From assembly GCF_029962835.1 (NCBI RefSeq), contig NC_080582.1, forward strand, positions 16,996,032 to 17,060,031: 64,000 nucleotides of DNA. The letters are read 5' to 3'. The DNA comes from Magnolia sinica (taxonomy: Eukaryota > Streptophyta > Magnoliopsida > Magnoliales > Magnoliaceae). The notes under the pieces are model-generated. The model saw nothing but the letters and a program-made list of their open reading frames with translations. It made no database searches and was not told the DNA's origin. A program made the translations under genes and the position numbers. Below, one piece after another: positions 57,890 through 64,000 of this stretch; position 1 is the first letter of the stretch; every line of letters begins with the position of its first letter.

Positions 57890-58163
57890 GGTGCTCCCAT
57901 GATGTACGTTCATCATCCACACTGTCAATCCATTTTTCCAACACATTTTATGGCATAAGCCCAAAATTAAAGCATACCCAAAGCTTAAATGGACTGCAAC
58001 ATAGACAACAATGGCAATTGAAAGTTTCCCATAGTGTGGTACACTTTAGCTTTGGATATGCTTCAATTTTGGGATCATATCCCAAAATGAGTTGGAGAAA
58101 CAGATGGACGGTGTGGATAAAAATAAATACATCACAATAGGCCCCACAAAGTTCTCTCACCAC
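57890..58163. mobile_element. Fold-back element, short form
   Basis: A near-palindrome of about 270 bp. Left 'GGTGCTCCCATGATGTACG' pairs with right 'AAATACATCACAATAGGCCCC', and the centre pairs 'AAAGCTTAAATGGACTGCA' with 'TGTGGTACACTTTAGCTTT'. Confidence 0.65.
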
Positions 58164-58261
58164 GTTATAGTGTGTGGCGAGTTATTCATTACACAATCCA
58201 ACTCAGTTCGGTATCTATGGTAGAAAATCCGCCGCTTTGTGCAATACCAAGTTGTACCATG

Positions 58262-59166
58262 AGTTAGTAAACTCTTTAGGGGCTCACCATTATGTATGTG
58301 ATATAATGACAATATCCTAGCTTTGCCAATTTGCTGTTTGAACCGGGAATAATAATACTTCGTTAATCATGCGTATTATCATGACAATATTGTTGGGTTA
58401 TGCTGCGGGTGAACTATTGCGCATATCATTATGGAAATTATTGTTCGGTTGTATTGTGAGCCAACCATGACACATAACATCGTATCATGTATTAAATAAC
58501 CAACTTAAGAATTGTTTGTTTTGTATTACCATCATTGTCTATACTTGATAATGTTGATAACTTGTGTAACTTGCTTATTATTTATGTATTAGAGGTAACA
58601 TGTTTAAAAGTATTACATGTAGTAATATGTATTTGTCGTGAACCTATTTATAACTAAAATGTCTCGAGTAAAATCTTGGGGATATTTCTTTATTATGTTG
58701 ACATTTGAAGCATTCTATTTGACATATCCAGGTGACTTAGGAATAAGACTAGACGGTGGTGCGCTCAGGGCGCCCCAGTAGACTCATAACTCCATCACTT
58801 TGGGTAGTTATATTTTTCATAAATATTGTATTTATTATGATTTATATAATTCTCATATGGGCAGACACTACGTTTGGAATTGTATCTTTGTATATTAGTT
58901 GTATATTTTTGGGTTTTGTTATCTCTACATCGCTTTGGATCCGCTAAGTTGAAATACGTTATTTTGATTATTTGTGTATGGATGAATGTGAACGTAAATG
59001 AGAATATTTGTGCATTTCTCTTTAGCTCATACTCGAGAATTCGGACCAGAGTCTCCATAGTCAGTTGTTGAATTTCGGGTTGTGACAAGAAATATATAGA
59101 CGGTATGGATAAAAAAATATGTCACAATGGGCATCACAAATTTACTCACCAAGGTATAACAATGGT
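58262..59166. mobile_element. Fold-back element split by an LTR-like insertion
   Basis: A left arm (58,262-58,306, 'GGCTCACCATTATGTATGTG') and right arm (59,087-59,166, 'AGACGGTATGGATAAAAAAA') flank a 780-bp segment. That segment starts TGACAATATCC and ends TTCGGGTTGTGACA, like the gypsy LTR ends elsewhere in the window. No clear 5-bp duplication is present and the centre of the fold-back element is missing. Confidence 0.5.
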
Positions 59167-59244
59167 GAGTTATTCCTTAGCGAAAATCTGCATCAACTGC
59201 CCTCGAGGTTAGAAATCTCTTGGATTTTGCAGTGAGTATTTGAC

Positions 59245-59545
59245 CATGCCATTGTGTGGTGAGTAAATTTTTTGGGTCTCATTGTGATATATGTTATTAT
59301 CAATGTTGGTCATCCATTTCTCTAACTCATTTTATGTCATGATCTCAAAATTGTAGTAAATCCAAAGCTAAAGTGGACCCCCACTATAGAAAACAGTAGG
59401 AATTGAAAGTTTCCTATGGTGTGGTTCACCTGACCTTTGGATACACTTCAATTTTGGGTTCATACCTTGAAAGATGCAAAAAAGTAGATGGACGATGTGG
59501 ATAAAATGATGGGTCCCACAAAGTTTACTCACTATGCTATAACTT
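59245..59545. mobile_element. Fold-back element, short form
   Basis: The ends 'GTGGTGAGTAAATTTTTTGG' and 'CCCACAAAGTTTACTCACTA' are inverted, with the usual arm words between. It ends about 110 bases before the B3 pseudogene. Confidence 0.65.
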
Positions 59546-59655
59546 GGTGAGTTACTCACTACACATTCCGCCTACCTTTTTAGTCAAGTTTCTTGTCTGA
59601 TTTGGTGGTGCATTCTTTCTTCTTTGACTTCTTTTCTTGATTTCAAAAAAGTTTC

Positions 59656-60930
59656 TCTATGGCTTAAGAAGATAGCAACCTTGAGGTTCTCCTCAATCAA
59701 GCATTGATAGAACTAGGAGGCGATTTGGCATAGGGCGGGACATGATGAGGTCAATCACTGTCTATCTCAGGGATATCTACTCTAAATCCACGGAACTCTC
59801 TGGACTCCTCACAGAGCTTCCTCGAATCTACGAGGGATAAAAGCATGAATAATTCTTAATAAATTCAAAATAATTTGATTGATGATAAAAAATGAATTTA
59901 CAACCCTTTAAATAATGAGCTTAAACATATAGGTTGGAGTTTTAGACTTAGAATCTTAACTCTAACAACCTAAAAATGTGACTTACTATAAACAATATTA
60001 TTTATAGACAGTCTCTATTCCTACTAGACTTTATGGTTTTTGGCAAAAAAAATAGTTAGTGTCCAATTTGAACCAACCACGTTATTCTCCTAACTTTTCT
60101 AAGCCTTTTTTATGGTGGGCATGACTTCTACAACTCAAAGGATCAAAAGTTATTATTGAACTAAAGCTTACTATTTATCATAAAAACAAAAATAAATGGG
60201 ACTTTTGACCATTGATGAGATGGAATCTCGCAAATCTAGGATGGGCAATTGGCATAGCAGGGTTGGTTGGCTTAAGTAGCTTCTCCTACCCTAAAATCAT
60301 ACATAATATGGTGAAAAACTCATCTTGGTTTGCGAGATACGACTGATTTAAGGTTCTGACGGTCCAGATCATTTCCGCCTCTGATCAAGCCTTCTTTGAT
60401 CCATCTTTCTCATGAAAGTCATGTCTGCGACCCTCTCTACATCACGATCCCATGGAATTGGGCCCGTGCTTCTAATAAGACTGACAAAATCAACGGCACC
60501 AACGTATACTTACATGACTAGGTGATCGAGTGAGCTCGATGATGCCTTTTCGCTTAATTTATGGCAAGAAGCTGACTAGAATAGATGTGAAGCGTCACCA
60601 TAGTTGTTTGTTTATCGGAAAGTGTTCGGTAGAGGAATCTATTTTCCAATGCCTCACACTCGATCAAAGACCATGCATTTGTAATAAAAATGTGGTCTCA
60701 TTGGTGGGCCACGACCCGAACGGATGGAAATGGGACTTGAAATTTAAGTTGTGGAAGCAGGAAAGTAACAATAGCATGACTTACGTCTTATTTGGGCAAT
60801 GGGCCCGTGTGGTCAGCTAGAACGGTTAGAAGACATACAGGAGATCAGCTCATCATCTGCGGCTTCCCTTATGCAGGTGTTATAGATGGATGGCAAACCA
60901 GATCATGCAGTTGGAGCACAAAGAGCATGT
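59656..60930 (+). pseudogene. B3-like (DUF313-type) pseudogene, interrupted
   Basis: It is a damaged copy of the gene at 45,993. The start reads ATGGCT then TAA. 'NLEVLLNQALIELGGD' matches the intact protein's 'NFNILLNQSLIDLGGD'. After 59,732 about 715 bases of unrelated sequence intervene; similarity resumes at about 60,447 ('GATCCCATGGAATTGGGCCC'). CGAT occurs at both junctions. The body then reads YGKKLTRIDVKRHHSC, WDLKFKLWKQESNNSMTYVL and FGQWARVVS before a TAG at 60,818-60,820, with more stops after. The insertion contains no domain I recognise. Confidence 0.8.
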
Positions 60931-61079
60931 TTAATTAGACTCTTTTTTTGGTGAGACCCTTATTATGAGGCTACTTTCATATATGTGTTTTATTACGATG
61001 CCATCCATCATTTTTGTCAGTTCATTTTAGGGAATGGTCGAAAATGAAGCAAATACAAATCTCCGGTGAACCAAAACTC

Positions 61080-61490
61080 TACCGGGCCTGAAGTGAATGT
61101 ATGTGGGTTATCCACACTGTCCATCCATTTTTCTAGATCATTTATGGGGTTGAGACCAAAATTAAAGCATATACAAAGCTCAAGTGGACTATACCACAAG
61201 AAACAGTGGGATTAATGATTCCCACCATTGAAACCTGTTCATAAGGTCGAAAAGACATGGATGAAGGGAAAAAACAAATATAAGCTTGATCCAAAACCTT
61301 AGTGGCCCGTAAGAATTTTTCAACAGTAGACGTTCAATTCACACTGTTTCCAGTAGTGTAGTCCATTTGAGCTTTGGATATGCTTCATTTTTGGGCTCAA
61401 GCCCTAAAATTATCTAGTAAAATGAATGGAAGGAGTGGATAAAATATATAAATCATGGTGGACCCCATAGAGTTACTCACTATGCAATCC
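61080..61490. mobile_element. Fold-back element, full-length form
   Basis: Left 'GAATGTATGTGGGTTATCCA' and right 'AAATCATGGTGGACCCCATA' arms enclose the body words 'GACATGGATGAAGGGAAAA' and 'GCTTGATCCAAAACC'. It is closest in order to the copy upstream of the intact B3 gene. Confidence 0.6.
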
Positions 61491-62161
61491 GCTTCTATTC
61501 GGTGTATGCTGTGAACATCCGACGTCCGTGAGGTCTCCCTTCTTCGACCATTCATTTCTCTCGACCCTTAACACATGACAACCTCAACCCTTAATACATG
61601 ACCACCTCGACCCTAACAACCTCAACCTGACAACCTCTACATTTAATATGACCCTGACAATCTCGACCCTTGATATATGATAACCTCGACCCTGAATGTT
61701 GTTATTTTATAAATATTAGAGCTTTACATGAGTCGAGCCGAGCCGAGTATTACCCAGCTCGTGCTCGGCTTGCACTGCCCGAGTCCTAGCTCGTACTCGG
61801 CTTGGCCTTCGAGCTTGGATGCCCAGCTCGTGCTTGGCTCGTCCGAGTTCAAGCAGATATCGAGCCGAGTTCGAGCAGAGTTTTCAAGTCGAGTAATCAA
61901 AGGTATTTATCGGGTGAGCTGTGGCAGGAACGACCGGCACCGTGCATGGCATGGATGAGCGGCAAGGACGAGCTGTGGCACCGAACGAGCAGCAGGGACA
62001 AGTTACGACACCGGACAGGGGCACCGGGCAGGGCAGGGACAATCGACACCGGACAGGGCAATGTGAGAGAGAGAGAGAGAGGGAAGAGGGAGCACCGGAC
62101 GATCGCTGTGGCCACCAGAAAGGTCGTTGGACAGGTGAGGGAAGAAGAGGGACAGCTGGAC
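61491..62161. other. CTCGG-rich stretch and intergenic sequence
   Basis: A short tandem 'ACAACCTCGACCCTTAA' set lies at 61,560-61,700, then overlapping 'GCTCGGCT/CGAGCCGAG' words (61,730-61,890). A GA run is at 62,063-62,082. Long open frames here are composition effects; none has a recognisable domain. Confidence 0.5.
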
Positions 62162-62764
62162 TGTAACACCTCGGTTCCCGAAACCTAAGTACACTACTCG
62201 TGTTCCAAGAACACGAGCATTAACCTTTGAAAACACTCAAATTCGATGTACATTTTTTTCTTTTTATCTTTTTATCACAGTTAATAAACTCGTGGGACAG
62301 AAACAATTAAGTTTAAGAGTGAGTCCAAATATACACAACTAAATGTTCTTGTGGTTACTCAAAAACTTATACATACCAATCTCTTAATCTTTATAAACAA
62401 AACAGTATAAATTTAATACAAGTAAAATCAGGAATGGAGAGTCACAAGATCATCTGGCTCCTCCCATTCCACATGAACACCAGCATATGCGTCCTCTATG
62501 TATCCTGCACATTGAATACGGTTCGATAGCGTTAATGGCTATCCAGTGAGGTATACCCCTCAAAATTTATCGTATCATCAAGATAATCAAGCATAGTTAA
62601 CAAATGCAGTGTATAACAAATATTACACAATGATTATCATGGAAATCAGATCAGGTTCATCAGATACACATTCATTAAATAAATTTCACAAAGATGATCT
62701 TATTTAAATGCATGGATGCATGCACATGCTCACAGACCTGGGGATGCACATCCAACTGGTAAAA

Positions 62765-63205
62765 AGTCACCCAAGGAGAACTAGACACTCGGAAAAGTAC
62801 TTAAAGGTACGCCCAAGGATATCTAGTCACCCGAAAAATACTATGATATATAAATCACCCAAGGAGGACTAGTCACTCAGAAAAGTACACAAAGGTACGC
62901 CCAAGGAGAACTAACCACCCGGAAAAGACCATAATAATATATAGATCGCCCAATGAGGATTAGTCACTCGAAAAAGTATACAAAAGTACACCTAAGGAGA
63001 ACTATCTACCCGGAAAAGACCATAATAATATATATATCGCCCAAGGAAGATTAGTAACCCGAAAAAATACACAAAGGTACACCCAAGGAGAACTAACCAC
63101 CCGGAAAAGACTATAATATATAGATCGCCCAAGGAGATCTAGCCACCCAAAAAAGTACTCAAGATAAGCCCAAGGAGAACTAATCACCTGGAAAAGACCA
63201 CATGC
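62765..63205 (-). repeat. Minisatellite in the terminal LTR (unit about 92 bp, two half-units)
   Basis: Four to five units alternate 'CGCCCAAGGAGAACTA..CACC' with 'CGGAAAAGACCATAATAATA' and 'AAAAGTACACAAAGGTAC'. Each 92-bp unit is itself two related halves. Confidence 0.8.
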
Positions 63206-63439
63206 CATAAAAATGCATGATTAGCCCAACCATTATTATTCCAATTTCAGACAATCCATTTAAGAAGGCTCAAAGGTCACTATGGGGGATTTGTCACCCA
63301 GCATAGGCCGACAGTTCAGACATAGTATCCCATTCCACCATCCCTGGCTCATGAGACTAACAAATATAGTGTTTAAAGGTAACCTATTTAACTAGTGGCC
63401 AGTATTAATTAAACAAGTGGAACTTACTATCGAAAATCA

Positions 63440-63560
63440 TCCATAAAAGCCACTTAGGGTAATTATTCTATCAAGGCCACAAAGGGCAAACATACAATCA
63501 AGCCACATAGGGCAACTAGCCAATCGAAGCCACATAGGGAAAATATTCTATTAAAGGATA
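63440..63560 (-). repeat. Short tandem repeat in the terminal LTR (unit about 33 bp)
   Basis: Four units of 'AAGCCACATAGGGCAA..ATTC'-type sequence. The reverse complement matches the array at 7140-7260 in the LARD LTR. Confidence 0.65.
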
Positions 63561-64000
63561 CAGAGAAAGGGATTGGCCCCAAAAGCCACAAAGGCATAAA
63601 GATTTCTCAGATAGTAAGTCCACAACAAACTTTGATTTAATTTATTAGATAGAATGACCACTAGTTAGAGGACCTCCATAAACACCGTCATATCATCCCA
63701 AGTAGTAAAACGAGACACGTACAATGTCAATAGTATTCACACATGCAAAATGTACATTTAAAATCAAAACAGGGATATTTGCAATCTAAAGCATGTCCAA
63801 TCATGGAATTTAATTCAGTTATCAAATATTTATAAAGAATCACTCAATTTGAACTAACATTTATCATCATTTCTATATGATATGTTATCAAGAAATCAAT
63901 TAGATAAATGAATGAATATAATTAAACAATGATAACTATCATGATGTAAAAAGGCTTGAAGGGTGATCCTCACCTTTCAAGTCGAATTTTCTTGCTTATG

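Larger units (their letters stand above)
62162..64000 (-). mobile_element. Gypsy LTR, 3' end on the reverse strand, runs off the window
   Basis: On the reverse strand it ends GAACCGAGGTGTTACA at 62,162. No primer binding site lies beyond this end, so it is a solo LTR or the 3' LTR of an element to the right. Blocks 'GGGATGCACATCCAACTGG' (about 62,741) and 'GCATAGGCCGACAGTTCAGA' (about 63,302) are shared with the LTRs at 26,568 (reverse) and 3529 (forward). Confidence 0.7.

Noticed and set aside
61802-62188. 128-codon open frame on the + strand
   Set aside because: Made of GC-rich CGAG-type repeats and a GA run; no domain, and it runs into the LTR end.
62162-64000. CRISPR-like array from the regular repeats near 62.8-63.2 kb
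   Set aside because: Units are contiguous and diverged, without spacers, in a plant LTR; it is a minisatellite.

Overview
This is nuclear plant DNA from a repeat-rich genome: exon-sized coding blocks with GT/AG introns, several classes of nested transposable elements, and long AT/CT microsatellites. A fold-back repeat whose arms carry a 'GGGCCCACCATGATG...' end and a 'CCACACCGTCCATCC' core occurs more than ten times. From memory that repeat is common in magnoliid genomes, so a magnoliid tree is my best guess for the source (low confidence).

Left third (1-24,500). The window opens in the 3' end of a Ty3/gypsy element (Tat/Athila-like) with a 2.2-kb LTR (998-3207). This abuts a reverse-strand LINE endonuclease fragment (3208-3528), which abuts a large non-coding LTR retrotransposon (LARD-like, 3529-11637) with a 4.7-kb 5' LTR and a truncated 3' LTR. 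Next come the last two exons of a COQ10-type coenzyme Q-binding protein gene (11994-12125 and 16353-16478), separated by a 4.2-kb intron containing a copia relic and a tandem duplication. Then follow a degenerate minisatellite, fold-back elements, a MITE, an inverted pair of tRNA-derived SINEs and a CACTA terminus with an 80-82-bp subterminal repeat.

Middle (24,500-45,000). A reverse-strand Ty3/gypsy element (Del/Tekay-like gag relic, PBS and a 4.2-kb LTR) is interrupted inside its LTR by a 4.04-kb solo LTR with a perfect AAGGG target duplication. A fold-back cluster follows. The segment 37.0-44.5 kb is a patchwork of partial host genes, all on the + strand: an ENT nucleoside transporter, an XRN exoribonuclease, a DUF707 protein and the SECRET AGENT O-GlcNAc transferase, plus two exon-like pieces I could not identify.

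Right third (45,000-64,000). An intact single-exon B3/DUF313-like gene lies at 45,993-46,553 and a broken copy at 59,656-60,930. Between them is the most striking item: a complete CACTA transposon (48,919-57,055) with matching CACTACAAGAAAAA ends and an ACA target duplication. It carries fragments of SEC14, protein disulfide isomerase, UBP12/13 deubiquitinase and SYP4 syntaxin genes (a Pack-CACTA), with the UBP and SYP4 pieces almost directly joined. The window ends in a reverse-strand gypsy LTR (62,162 onward) with two internal minisatellites.

Only the COQ10 3' part and the B3 gene look like candidate functional host genes. No operons, CRISPR arrays, rRNA or tRNA genes were seen.
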